This document shows, piece after piece, positions 1 through 7,272 of a stretch of 10,809 bases of DNA. The notes beneath the pieces were generated by a model, which saw only the letters and a list, made by a program, of their open reading frames with translations, ran no database searches and was not told the DNA's origin. Source of the stretch: Phycisphaerales bacterium (GTDB lineage Bacteria > Planctomycetota > Phycisphaerae > Phycisphaerales > UBA1924); assembly GCA_030680655.1 (NCBI GenBank), contig JAUXUZ010000506.1, positions 1 through 10,809 on the forward strand, written 5' to 3'. Made by a program: the position numbers and the translations under genes. The first letter of the stretch is position 1, and every line of letters starts with the position of its first letter.

Positions 1-2
1 TT

Positions 3-920
3 GAGGTCGCGGGCCACCGCGCCTTCATGCCCGCCGGCCAGGTTTCGCTCGACCGCGTGGCAGACCTGTCGGTCTTCATCGGTGAGAAGTTCACCTGCGA
101 GATCGTGCAGATCGACCACCGCGGCGCGGGCAACATCGTCCTGTCGCGCCGCAACATGCTCAAGGAGGAGCGCACCGCCAAGGCGGCCAAGCTCAAGGAG
201 ACACTCGTCGAGGGCGCGGTGCTCGACGGCATCGTCCGCAAGATCATGCCCTTCGGCGCGTTCGTGGATATCGGCGGCATGGACGGCCTGGTCCACATCA
301 CCGACATGACCTACGACCGCGTCTCACCCTCCGAGAAGAACGTGCAGAAGTTCGTCAAGGAGGGCGAGAGCGTCAAGGTGCAGGTCCTGCGCATCGACCA
401 CGAGTCGGAGAAGATCGCGCTGGGCATGAAGCAGCTCGCCGCCGACCCGTTCACCTCCGCCACCGCGGAAGTGACCGAGGGCGCCGAGGTCAGCGGCCCG
501 GTCGTGCGCATCGCCGAGTTCGGCGCGTTCATCCAGATCGGCCAGGGCGTCGACGGCCTCGTGCATATCAGCGAGATCAGCCGCAAGCGCATCGGCAAGG
601 TTGAAGATGAGCTCAAGGTCGGGCAGGTGGTGAGCGCCAAGGTGCTCAAGATCGACCCGGGCACCCGCAAGATCAGCCTCAGCATCAAGGCGCTGCTCCC
701 CGAGGTGGCCCCCGCGCCCGGCAGCCGCGACGCGATGATGGCCGACAAACGCAACGACCGCAACAAGCGCGACCAGGAGCGCCTCGCCGAGATCAACAAA
801 GAGACCCCCGAACTCCGCCGCAAGCGCGAGCAGTTCCGCAACAAGGAACTCTCGGGCGGCTTCGGCAAGAACACGGGCTTCATGGGGTCGGGGCTGGGTG
901 ATCTGAAGCTTGGCAAGTGA
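3..920 (+). CDS. S1 RNA-binding domain protein, probably ribosomal protein S1 or a paralogue (5' end outside the window)
   Basis: The reading frame is open from the window edge, so only the C-terminal 305 residues are present. Three S1 (OB-fold) repeats can be seen. The first is the tail of a domain (residues 1-50, with the S1-typical 'FMPAGQVSL' and 'GNIVLSRR'). The second spans about 70-144 ('IMPFGAFVDIGGMDGLVHI') and the third about 158-231 ('EFGAFIQIGQGVDGLVHIS', then 'KISLSIK'). A highly charged tail of about 65 residues follows and ends in a Gly-rich segment. S1 proteins bind single-stranded mRNA on the 30S subunit and help translation start. The domain order fits the C-terminal half of bacterial ribosomal protein S1. 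Because planctomycetes can carry several S1-domain proteins and the N-terminus is missing, I do not assign rpsA. A strong terminator follows the stop codon, so this is the last gene of its transcript. Confidence 0.93.
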   Translation, partial: EVAGHRAFMPAGQVSLDRVADLSVFIGEKFTCEIVQIDHRGAGNIVLSRRNMLKEERTAKAAKLKETLVEGAVLDGIVRKIMPFGAFVDIGGMDGLVHITDMTYDRVSPSEKNVQKFVKEGESVKVQVLRIDHESEKIALGMKQLAADPFTSATAEVTEGAEVSGPVVRIAEFGAFIQIGQGVDGLVHISEISRKRIGKVEDELKVGQVVSAKVLKIDPGTRKISLSIKALLPEVAPAPGSRDAMMADKRNDRNKRDQERLAEINKETPELRRKREQFRNKELSGGFGKNTGFMGSGLGDLKLGK

Positions 921-950
921 CGTGAAACGCGAGCTTTGAGACGTGAGTAC

Positions 951-980
951 AAGCCCCGGCCGAATGGCCGGGGCTTTTTC
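951..980 (+). terminator. Rho-independent terminator of the S1-domain gene
   Basis: Perfect 11-bp stem (951-961 with 966-976), GC-rich in the middle, closed by a GAAT tetraloop and running into a run of five T (975-979). It begins 30 nt after the S1-domain stop codon. Confidence 0.93.
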
Positions 981-1127
981 GTTTGACGAGACGCGACTGT
1001 GAAGGAGCGTCCTTTGATGACCTGGGGGCGTGGACGGGTGAGGGGGGCATGGAGCAGGTGAGCCCCCACGTGAGGCAACACAGGGCGCGCGCGAGCGGGG
1101 GCCGGCGCGACTGTGCACACTCGCTTC

Positions 1128-1652
1128 TCACCCCGCCGCATCGGCGAGGAAGCGGGCGGAGCGCTCTGCCGCTGCCGCGTCACTTCCCGCCACCCATCCG
1201 TTGCCGTCGTGGTTGATCCGCACCGCGGCTCCCACTCCGCCGATGCCCGAGTGTCCCGCGGCCATGAACCCCAGGCCGCCGCTGAGGCAGCAGGCGAGCA
1301 GCGAGACGAGCTCGGCACGCTCGTGACCGGCCAGCAGCATCCCGGGGAACCCGTCGAAGTCACACGCCGCTTCGCCGAGCCCGCCATGCCGGCGGATCAG
1401 CGTCGGCGGCAGCCAGTCCTCCGATGACGGCCAGATGCCGCGCTCGTCGATCAGCAGCACCACGGGGTTGCCGCCTTCGGCGTTTAGGTGCCCGGCGATC
1501 ACCCGGGCGCACGGCACGAGGCGGGGGACTTGCAGACGCTCCATGGTTGCGACGGGTGCGGATGGAGCGGAGGTGAGCCAGCTGTGACCGTCACGCACGA
1601 CACCGTGGCGGGCGAGGTGGTCGGTGGCGGATTGGAGCGTGAGGGCGAGCAT
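1128..1652 (-). CDS. Hypothetical protein, 174 aa
   Basis: I do not recognise this family. The frame is intact and the codon choice (G/C at third positions, sensible residue mix) looks coding. The protein has no clear signal peptide. The middle holds a hydrophobic beta-like stretch ('NPVVLLIDERGIWP') and the later part is Gly/Ala-rich with a hydrophobic segment ('ELVSLLACCLSGGLGF'); the C-terminus is Ala-rich. No catalytic motif stands out. No good Shine-Dalgarno precedes the ATG at 1652, so the true start could be downstream. The gene faces the S1-domain gene (convergent, separated by the 951-980 terminator) and has the accessory patch behind it. Confidence 0.6.
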   Translation of the reverse strand: MLALTLQSATDHLARHGVVRDGHSWLTSAPSAPVATMERLQVPRLVPCARVIAGHLNAEGGNPVVLLIDERGIWPSSEDWLPPTLIRRHGGLGEAACDFDGFPGMLLAGHERAELVSLLACCLSGGLGFMAAGHSGIGGVGAAVRINHDGNGWVAGSDAAAAERSARFLADAAG

Positions 1653-1728
1653 GTGGGGTGAGCGTAGTTGGTGGGGGTAACGCGCAGTTTAGGAGTTTGC
1701 TGCCCTCGCGACGCGGGCGGATGGAAAT

Positions 1729-1763
1729 CAAGTCACACGGCTTCCGCAAAGCCGTGTGACTTG
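1729..1763 (-). terminator. 15-bp perfect hairpin, possible terminator of the lost helicase gene
   Basis: Positions 1729-1743 are the exact reverse complement of 1749-1763, with a 5-nt loop. On the minus strand the hairpin lies about 65 nt past the stop codon of the helicase remnant and is followed by only a short ATTT run. A leftover terminator is the simplest reading. The perfection of the stem is seen directly; its function is inferred, and a repeat-family element is the alternative. Confidence 0.45.
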
Positions 1764-1827
1764 GTAGGAGAAGTTGAGCCACGCCCCAAAGGCCATTGTG
1801 AGCGTAGACAAAGGCCCGTTCCAGGCA

Positions 1828-1959
1828 CTAATGCCCAACTACCTCAACGTAGTCGCGCCCCCGAGTCAGTTCGGCCAGCAGCTCGGATGTTGGACCGTCC
1901 TCTGCGACTTGAAGTACGAGCGTGTCGATCGCTCGCGTCATCGGGATCATCCCCCACCG
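1828..1959 (-). pseudogene. C-terminal remnant of a UvrD/superfamily I-type helicase
   Basis: On the minus strand the frame ending in TAG at 1828-1830 reads 'MTRAIDTLVLQVAEDG' followed by about 20 more residues ending 'DYVEVVGH'. 'MTRAxDxLVL' is the hallmark of motif VI and the following strand in UvrD-like superfamily I helicases, normally preceded by 'LLYVA' or similar. Here the preceding residues are 'RWRWGMIP', and no helicase sequence is recognisable further upstream in any of the three minus frames. I read this as a gene scrap: the C-terminal tail survives and the ATPase core is gone. The match rests on one motif, so confidence is moderate. Confidence 0.5.
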
Positions 1960-2018
1960 CCATCGACTGAGTGTACCGGGCATCGAGCTTGAAAGGGGCC
2001 GTGCCATCGGCCCTGCCA

Positions 2019-2052
2019 CCGATCAGCGGCTCGCCGATGATCGGTCTGTTTT
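2019..2052 (+). terminator. Terminator-like hairpin without an evident upstream gene
   Basis: Positions 2019-2029 pair with 2034-2044 (ten pairs, one internal mismatch) around a CTCG tetraloop, followed by TCTGTTTT. The form suits a plus-strand intrinsic terminator, but no plus-strand gene ends nearby. Confidence 0.4.
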
Positions 2053-2192
2053 GAGTGCTTTTCAGCCCCATGGCGAGCGCACCGACCATCAGGTGAACCG
2101 ATGCTCCTTGGCTCCCGCCGCGTCGCCCGTGGTAACGGTGACAGAGACTTGCGCCGTGCCCGCTAGGAACGGAGGACGTAAAATCCGGAACG

Positions 2193-3077
2193 ATGAGCAC
2201 CGCCGACACCTACGACTACTTCAGCGATCGGGAGTTTGGTGCACAAGTACCGACGCGCCACGAGATCAACCAGACAACTTGGACGGGATTGTCCTCTTTG
2301 GTCCGTCGCGGCATCACGCGGGGGGATTTCGGCAATTCATTTCCCGATGGATGCACCGATACTCCCGCGGCCTGCTGTGGGACTGATTCACGGGCGTTCG
2401 ATGAGGCCCTGCAGGCCGAAGTGCCGTCTTGGCCGGGATGGAACTCGATGCCCGACGTCATCACTGCATGCGATTTTCTTGAGTTCTGCCACCGGCACAT
2501 TTCACTCGCGTCCCGCCGCAGCCACCACAACTTCTTTAATCACGACCACCTGAATTTTGATGTCGCGGCTGGTCAGAAGAAGTTTCGGGCAGACGTCGGG
2601 CTCCTCCTCCAGCGGAACGGAATCGCCCTTCGAATGACTGACAAGGGATTGATGGAGCGGATTCTTGACGATCCGACAGGAGAGGCCGTCCGTCGAGCCG
2701 TGTTCCAGAGCGGCGACTCGGCGCTCGACCAGCTCTTGGGCGAGGCACGCATGAAGTTCATGGATCCACCGCCGCGGGTCCGCCAAGAGGCACTGGAGAA
2801 GGCGTGGGATGCGTGGGAGCGGCTGAAGACGGTAAAGGACGTGGACAAGAAGCGAGGAGCGACGATCCTTCTTGATGCCTGCGCCACCGAACCGTCGATG
2901 CGGTTAGCGCTCGAGGACGAAGCGAGAACACTCACTTCGTTGGGCAACAACTTTCGCATACGCCATTCCGAGACTGACAAGCCCGAAGTCGCGGACCCGG
3001 AGCATGTCGACTACCTATTTCAGCGCATGTTCTCGATGCTCCTGGTGATCCTTCGGAAGAACGGAATGCTCGCGTAG
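2193..3077 (+). CDS. Possible abortive-infection protein (AbiJ/HEPN-like), 294 aa
   Basis: The N-terminus reads 'DYFSDREFG..P....INQTTW', similar in layout to the N-terminal domain found in AbiJ-type phage-defence proteins. The C-terminal 60 residues contain 'LGNNFRIRHSE' and then 'VDYLFQRMFSMLLVILRKN'. That resembles the conserved R-x-x-x-H-type end of HEPN or Abi C-terminal domains, which in characterised families act as RNases. A charged helical stretch ('EALEKAWDAWERLKTV', about residues 203-218) links the two parts. There is no signal peptide or membrane segment, so it should act in the cytoplasm. The frame is intact. Third positions are less GC-biased than in neighbouring genes and a helicase remnant lies just upstream, both fitting acquired DNA. 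A GGAGG at 2171-2175 is rather far (17 nt) from the ATG. The family link is by eye and could be wrong. Confidence 0.72.
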   Translation: MSTADTYDYFSDREFGAQVPTRHEINQTTWTGLSSLVRRGITRGDFGNSFPDGCTDTPAACCGTDSRAFDEALQAEVPSWPGWNSMPDVITACDFLEFCHRHISLASRRSHHNFFNHDHLNFDVAAGQKKFRADVGLLLQRNGIALRMTDKGLMERILDDPTGEAVRRAVFQSGDSALDQLLGEARMKFMDPPPRVRQEALEKAWDAWERLKTVKDVDKKRGATILLDACATEPSMRLALEDEARTLTSLGNNFRIRHSETDKPEVADPEHVDYLFQRMFSMLLVILRKNGMLA

Positions 3078-3376
3078 TGCCTAATCCCCCCCGGGAGTGT
3101 GGCGATTGAGTGGGCGCGGCTTGAGCCGCGGCCTCGTGTCCCCGTGCCACAGACCGGCGGCGAACGGGCCCCGTTGCTGGCTGGTCCACCCGAACGTTCG
3201 TCCCGCCGCGCTGAGAGATCGATCGACGGTCGGTGTGCCTTGCTGCCTTTGCCTTTGTGCGGGGGATTCGCAAAGGGGTGGCCCGGCGGCGGATCGCAGG
3301 GTGAGGGCGAGCACGCACCGCCATCGTTGCTGGCACTTTGACCGTCTGATCAGCGTGGCGGGGTGAACGGTGCCGT
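3078..3376. other. Intergenic region between convergent genes
   Basis: I see no gene here. A 6-bp stem with a TTGA loop (3115-3130) lies 37 nt past the stop of the 2193-3077 gene but lacks a T run. The region separates the candidate defence gene from the secreted dockerin gene, which converge on it. Confidence 0.5.
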
Positions 3377-4384
3377 TTAGCATCCCTCGAAGAACAGGTC
3401 GATGAACACGATGAAGTCGTTGTTGTCAAACTGCCCGTCGGTCCCCTGTTCGCCGCCCGTGCGCCCGAGGTCGGCGCGGGTGTCCTGCGCGAAGAAGTGG
3501 TCGATGAAGGCGATGAAGTCGTTGTTATCGAGCTGCCCGTCGGCCTGCGGCACGCCCCCTTGGGAGCCCAGGTCGCACAGGCAGGGCCGCGCTGCACTCG
3601 AGTAGAGGCTCAAGGACGGATTGAGCGGCGCGCTGCCGACCAGCGCACCGGTCTGGCGGTCGAAGCGGTGGACCCGGCGGGTGACGCTGTCGAGGGCGAC
3701 AATGCGCCCGCCGACGATCGACGGCTCATCCACACCGTTGACGGTGGCGGTGAATGGGGCGATGGCGATGCGCTGGCCCGGGTACGGTGGTGTGAGCGAC
3801 TGGGTGTAGAGCTCGAGTGTCGCATCGCCGGGCTCGCGATCAACGGCCACCATCACTCCCGACGCCGCATCGAAGCACATCCCGTCGAAGTCGGAGGATG
3901 TTGTGACCAGCGGTGTGACCACACCCCCTGCCCCGATTCGACCGAGCACCCCCGACGTTGATACATTCGGCAGCGTCGGCCGCCAGAAGGCGAGCACCAG
4001 CCCGCTCTGATCGGCGGCGAGCCCCTCCACTGCGTTGATGAGCGGGTCTCCCCCCGCTCCACCAAGCGCCAGCGTGGTCGCTGACAGCACTGCGCCGCTT
4101 GAGGAATCGATCTCCACCAGTTGCGCCGGACCGGGGTGCGCGGAGAACGTGGCGAACAGACGCGTGCCGAGGAACTCCATGTCCTGCACGGCCTGGCCGT
4201 TCAGCGCGGTGGCGGGCGTCAGCGGCCCGACAACGACAACCGCCCCCGTCTGCACATCGATGCGCAGCAGCCGGTGCGGCGGGCCGTTGTCGATGCTGTA
4301 CAGCTGCGCCGGCGCCGGGGCACACAGGCCCGCGACGGTAACGATCAACGCCCATCGGCTTAGTCCGCAACGCATCAGGCTCAT
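3377..4384 (-). CDS. Secreted GC-type dockerin domain-anchored protein, 335 aa
   Basis: An N-terminal signal peptide is clear: basic start, hydrophobic core 'WALIVTVAGLCAPAPA', likely cleavage after Ala26. The mature part (about 27-265) is made of repeating beta-type segments, such as 'LLRIDVQTGAVVVVGPL', 'LVEIDSSSGAVLSATTLAL' and 'VHRFDRQTGALVGSAPL'. This is the pattern of a beta-propeller of the kind that reports time or event data in secreted bacterial proteins; its ligand cannot be told. The last 66 residues hold two 'DGQxDNNDFIxFIDxFF' motifs (about 281-298 and 315-332) and end in Cys. This is the GC-type dockerin anchor of Phycisphaerales, thought by analogy with dockerins to bind Ca2+ and hold the protein at the envelope. 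GAGGAG sits 6 nt before the ATG at 4384, supporting this start. Confidence 0.9.
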   Translation of the reverse strand: MSLMRCGLSRWALIVTVAGLCAPAPAQLYSIDNGPPHRLLRIDVQTGAVVVVGPLTPATALNGQAVQDMEFLGTRLFATFSAHPGPAQLVEIDSSSGAVLSATTLALGGAGGDPLINAVEGLAADQSGLVLAFWRPTLPNVSTSGVLGRIGAGGVVTPLVTTSSDFDGMCFDAASGVMVAVDREPGDATLELYTQSLTPPYPGQRIAIAPFTATVNGVDEPSIVGGRIVALDSVTRRVHRFDRQTGALVGSAPLNPSLSLYSSAARPCLCDLGSQGGVPQADGQLDNNDFIAFIDHFFAQDTRADLGRTGGEQGTDGQFDNNDFIVFIDLFFEGC

Positions 4385-4390
4385 GGAACG

Positions 4391-4396
4391 CTCCTC
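4391..4396 (-). promoter_or_regulatory. Shine-Dalgarno of the secreted dockerin gene
   Basis: GAGGAG on the minus strand, 6 nt before the ATG at 4382-4384. It fixes the start that gives the complete signal peptide. Confidence 0.75.
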
Positions 4397-4564
4397 AAGG
4401 TCGGTGCCGCTTCGGTTTCAGCCTACACGCTGTTTCGGCTCCCGGCAAGCACAAAGGCTCAGTTTGGCTGCCTGAGTCGCGCAGACCGGCCGAAGACGGT
4501 CGCGTCTCGTCAAAGTCTGGGCGGGTGTACGAAAACGGCCGCTCATCGGTTACCCTTCCGCAAC

Positions 4565-4943
4565 ATAAGCGGCTACGAGCTGAACGCCCGCGACAAGACG
4601 TGCCCGGCCTGCGAGGGGCTGATCCCCGCTGACGCGGTGATCTGCACCCGCTGCGGGCTGAACCTCAAGTCCGGGTCAAGCGTGCGCGAGGCGGAGCGCG
4701 ACCCCACCGACGCCGAGCGGCTGGGGGACCGGCCCAAGAGGGGCGCGGTGCCCCGCGCGCGGGTACGACATGACCGAGCTCCCCCGGCGGCCGTGCCCCG
4801 AGTGCGGGCACGAGCGGAGCATCAGAGCCGACCGGCAGGCGCGCTGTCAGAAGCAGGTCGTCAACTACCGGCGCAACTCGTGGCTCGTCGGCGGCATCGG
4901 GCTGGGTGCGGGGACGGCGCATTGGCGGGGGCGGGCGGGATAG
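4565..4943 (+). pseudogene. Decayed planctomycete-type zinc-ribbon gene
   Basis: From 4565 one frame reads 'SGYELNARDKTCPACEGL', then '..AVICTRCGLNLKSG': a four-cysteine zinc ribbon (C-x2-C ... C-x2-C) near the N-terminus. The codon where ATG is expected is ATA (4565-4567), and I find no ATG, GTG or TTG close upstream. From 4749 a different frame reads 'CPARGYDMTELPRRPCPECG', the usual planctomycete 'CPxCGYDxxxLPxxxCPECG' ribbon with the second Cys replaced by Arg. It then runs to 'NSWLVGGIGLGAG', the beginning of a membrane helix, and stops at 4941-4943. A frameshift must lie between about 4690 and 4748. Three lesions together suggest a dead gene. Two overlapping small fragments of unrelated ribbon genes is the alternative. 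Confidence 0.55.
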
Positions 4944-4962
4944 GGGAAGGGAGGGGGAGGGG
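4926..4962 (+). repeat. G-run cluster, possible G-quadruplex
   Basis: At least six runs of three or more G with linkers of one to three bases lie on the plus strand, across the end of the zinc-ribbon remnant and downstream of the minus-strand TPR-redoxin stop. Such spacing permits an intramolecular G-quadruplex on the plus strand. Whether it forms or matters is unknown. Confidence 0.4.
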
Positions 4963-5031
4963 CTCCAGCCCGCGCCACCCGTAGATTCGCCCTGCGGGTT
5001 AGCCAAGCCACCCGCCGCCGCCGGGCCGCCG

Positions 5032-7263
5032 TCACTTCGAAGCCTGGGTGGCCTCGGGCTTCCCGTTCATGCGCTTGAGTGACTGGAGCAGGAAGTCCGT
5101 GTCAGTAAAGGGGTCGCCGCCGGTGCGCTTCCAGTGCACGCGGCCCTTGGCGTCGATGAGGATCGTCGAGTGCAGTTCCATCTCCTCGAAGTCGTCGTAG
5201 GAGGTGAAGCGGCGGGCGCTAGCGTGGTCGGTGTCGGAGAGCAGACGTGCCGAGAGCTTGCCTAGCTTCTCCGACGCCCTGTTCTGCTCGGGTGGTGTGC
5301 TGCTCACCGCGAGCACGACCGTGTTCTCGCCCTCCCAGTCGGCGGCGCGGGCGCTGATGGCGACCAGTTGCTCAACGCAGTGCACGCACCCCTCGTTAAG
5401 GTAGAAGACGAGCATGATGTTCTTGCCGAGGAAGTCCTCGAGGCGGACGGCCTTGCCGTCGGCGTCCACGCAGTCAAGCCGCGGCGCGGCGAACGGCTCC
5501 CAGTCGAGCGGGCCGAGGTCCGACTGAGCATCGAGCGTGTACGCACGCTCGGGAGCGGGCGTTTGCGCGACGGCCGCGGCGTTGAGCCCCAGCGCATCCA
5601 CCTCTGACTTCCAGCGAAGGCCCGCGTCTGCGTTCGCCCAGACCGCTGCGAACCGGCCAGCGCACGCGCTCGCCTTCTCACGGTTGCCAGACTTGAAGTA
5701 CGCCTGGGCAAGCCCGGCGAGTGAGAAGCCGTCGTTGCGTTCCTGCTTGAGGGCCCGCTCGTAGGCCTCGATCGCAAGCCTGGGCTCTCCGGCACGGAGG
5801 TAGACGTCACCGAGCAGGCGGTTGGCGGGCCACGGCGCAACCGGCGGGTCGTTGACGTACTGCCCGGCGTCGCGCTGCTTGGTCTCAATCGCAGCCGCCT
5901 CGGTGAGGAAGCGGGTCGCGTCGAGCAGGTTGCCCTCGGCTGCGCACAGCAGCCCTTCCGCGGCGCTCAGCTCGACGGTGAAGCTGAACGGGGCGGCCGC
6001 GCCGGCCGCGCCACCGGTCGCGGCACCGCCATTCTCCGGCCCCGCCATCGCGTGGGCCAGTACCGTCAGTTCGGCGAGGCGGGCGCGGGCATCGACGGTC
6101 TTTCCCTGACCGGTGTAGGCGAGGGTCTCGACGAACGCGCGGCCCAGCTTGCTGAACTCGTCGGTGCCCCACTGGATCGTGCCGGCCTTGAGGATCTCGT
6201 CCCACCGCTCGAACTTGACGAGCGCCCGGATCTGCGCGAACATCCCTTCGTCGGCGATGCCGTACTGCTGATCGTTGCCGCGTTTGGGCTCGCGCGGTGC
6301 CGCGAGCATGTCGCCTGCGCCCTGGAGCGACGCGGCCGCCATCCCCAGCTGCTCCTGGATGTAGCAGAGGTAGTTGCGGTTGTGGGCGTAGTTCCAAGTC
6401 TCAAAGGGGAGCGCCAGGCGCTCGTTCATATAGCGCAGCTCAACGCGCGTGGCCGCGTCCATCGAGCGGGCGGCCTCGTGCCACATGCCGATCTTCGAGT
6501 AGTTGTGACCGGGCATGTGGTTGGCGTGCCCGATGCCCGGCACGAGCCGGCCATAGGCCTGGCAGCTGACGATCGCCTGCTCGGCGAACAGGCCGTCCCA
6601 GTTGTGGATCCGCGTGTGGTGAGCGCCGGGGTGATCGGGGTCCTTGAGCAGGATGTCGCGCACGATCATCTCGGTCCCCAGCGCACTGCCCGATCCGATC
6701 GAGAACATCGCCAGGAGCGTTCTGGCCTCCAGGTCGTCGGGGTGCTCCAGCACGAGTTCCTGCAGCTTCTGCCCGAGGGTCTTCACACGCTCGGACGCAT
6801 CGGCTCCCATGGCCGCATCCCAAGCCTCGATGTACATCCGCTCCCGCGGAGTGACCGAGCCCTTGCGTCGGACCGCCTCTTTGAGGAAGTCCTTGTAACG
6901 CTTGATCTCCGGAAACTCGCTGAGACCGGTGGACCAGTTCAGACCGCAGCGGGCCAGGCCCCAGTAGGCCATCGCGCAGTCGGGGTCGAGCTTCAGGCAC
7001 CATCGAAACGAGCGCTCGGCTTCCTCGTACCAGAACGACTGCAACAGCGCGTTACCCTGGTCAAACCACTCCTGAACCTCCGGCACCTTTGTGGTAATCG
7101 GGAAGTGCGCTCTGCCGATCCCGTCCATGCGCCACGGCTTCTGTCGAAGGCCCGTGTCGAAGGCGCTGCCGTGGCGGGAATGGCCCATCGAGTCGTCCGC
7201 GGCGGCGATCGGCACTGCACCCAGCATGGCGATGAGGACGAGCAGGATGCGCGTGGGATTCAT
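5032..7263 (-). CDS. TPR-repeat protein with C-terminal peroxiredoxin-like domain, exported, 743 aa
   Basis: I chose the ATG at 7261-7263 because GGAG lies 5 nt upstream and the start gives a clean signal peptide ('ILLVLIAMLGAVPIAAA'). An upstream ATG at 7308 would add 15 residues before the signal. Mature domains: tetratricopeptide-type helical repeats from about 66-104 ('QGNALLQSFWYEEAERSF'); a central region with 'HANHMPGH' (246-253), a histidine motif seen in a bacterial TPR subfamily usually as 'HMPSHI'; and further TPR units at about 478-543. A redoxin (AhpC/TSA or thioredoxin fold) domain at about 583-735 has 'LNEGCVHCVEQL', giving a C-x-x-C pair at about 626 and 629 as in thiol-active members. 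It likely acts as a periplasmic thiol oxidoreductase with a protein-binding TPR platform; substrate unknown. It stands alone: more than 250 nt separate it from mscS. Confidence 0.88.
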   Translation of the reverse strand: MNPTRILLVLIAMLGAVPIAAADDSMGHSRHGSAFDTGLRQKPWRMDGIGRAHFPITTKVPEVQEWFDQGNALLQSFWYEEAERSFRWCLKLDPDCAMAYWGLARCGLNWSTGLSEFPEIKRYKDFLKEAVRRKGSVTPRERMYIEAWDAAMGADASERVKTLGQKLQELVLEHPDDLEARTLLAMFSIGSGSALGTEMIVRDILLKDPDHPGAHHTRIHNWDGLFAEQAIVSCQAYGRLVPGIGHANHMPGHNYSKIGMWHEAARSMDAATRVELRYMNERLALPFETWNYAHNRNYLCYIQEQLGMAAASLQGAGDMLAAPREPKRGNDQQYGIADEGMFAQIRALVKFERWDEILKAGTIQWGTDEFSKLGRAFVETLAYTGQGKTVDARARLAELTVLAHAMAGPENGGAATGGAAGAAAPFSFTVELSAAEGLLCAAEGNLLDATRFLTEAAAIETKQRDAGQYVNDPPVAPWPANRLLGDVYLRAGEPRLAIEAYERALKQERNDGFSLAGLAQAYFKSGNREKASACAGRFAAVWANADAGLRWKSEVDALGLNAAAVAQTPAPERAYTLDAQSDLGPLDWEPFAAPRLDCVDADGKAVRLEDFLGKNIMLVFYLNEGCVHCVEQLVAISARAADWEGENTVVLAVSSTPPEQNRASEKLGKLSARLLSDTDHASARRFTSYDDFEEMELHSTILIDAKGRVHWKRTGGDPFTDTDFLLQSLKRMNGKPEATQASK

Positions 7264-7268
7264 GATTG

Positions 7269-7272
7269 CTCC
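7269..7272 (-). promoter_or_regulatory. Shine-Dalgarno of the TPR-redoxin gene
   Basis: GGAG on the minus strand, 5 nt before the ATG at 7261-7263. It favours this start over the in-frame ATG at 7306-7308, which would bury the signal peptide inside a longer N-terminus. Confidence 0.65.

Larger units (their letters stand above)
1653..2192. other. Gene-free accessory patch with gene remnant and two hairpins
   Basis: No intact gene is supported in these 540 bases. They hold a 15-bp perfect inverted repeat (1729-1763), a minus-strand helicase C-terminal remnant (1828 to about 1959) and a hairpin followed by a T-rich run (2019-2052). The several overlapping short open frames show no consistent coding character. 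The base composition is visibly less GC-rich than the flanks. Confidence 0.6.

Noticed and set aside
311..1387. Long minus-strand open frames opposite the S1-domain gene
   Set aside because: They are antisense to a clear S1-domain gene; the residue mix (Ser/Arg/Pro-rich) is typical of a shadow of GC-rich coding DNA.
1844..2386. Overlapping open frames upstream of and within the 2193 gene (minus 1844-2209, plus 1922-2386)
   Set aside because: Neither has coding character; one overlaps the 2193 gene in another frame, the other runs across the helicase remnant out of frame.
3115..3130. 6-bp hairpin after the 2193-3077 gene as a terminator
   Set aside because: Short stem and no T run; mentioned only within the intergenic entry.
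3284..3313. 30-nt stretch similar (25 of 30) to the DNA at the start of the 1128-1652 gene, both reading 'LALTL' on the minus strand
   Set aside because: Too short in GC-rich DNA, and similarity ends abruptly on both sides; no gene is supported around 3284.
3377..3600. Repeated similar units at the end of the dockerin gene as a CRISPR-like or tandem DNA repeat
   Set aside because: The repeats are in frame and encode the two dockerin motifs, so protein constraint and module duplication explain them.
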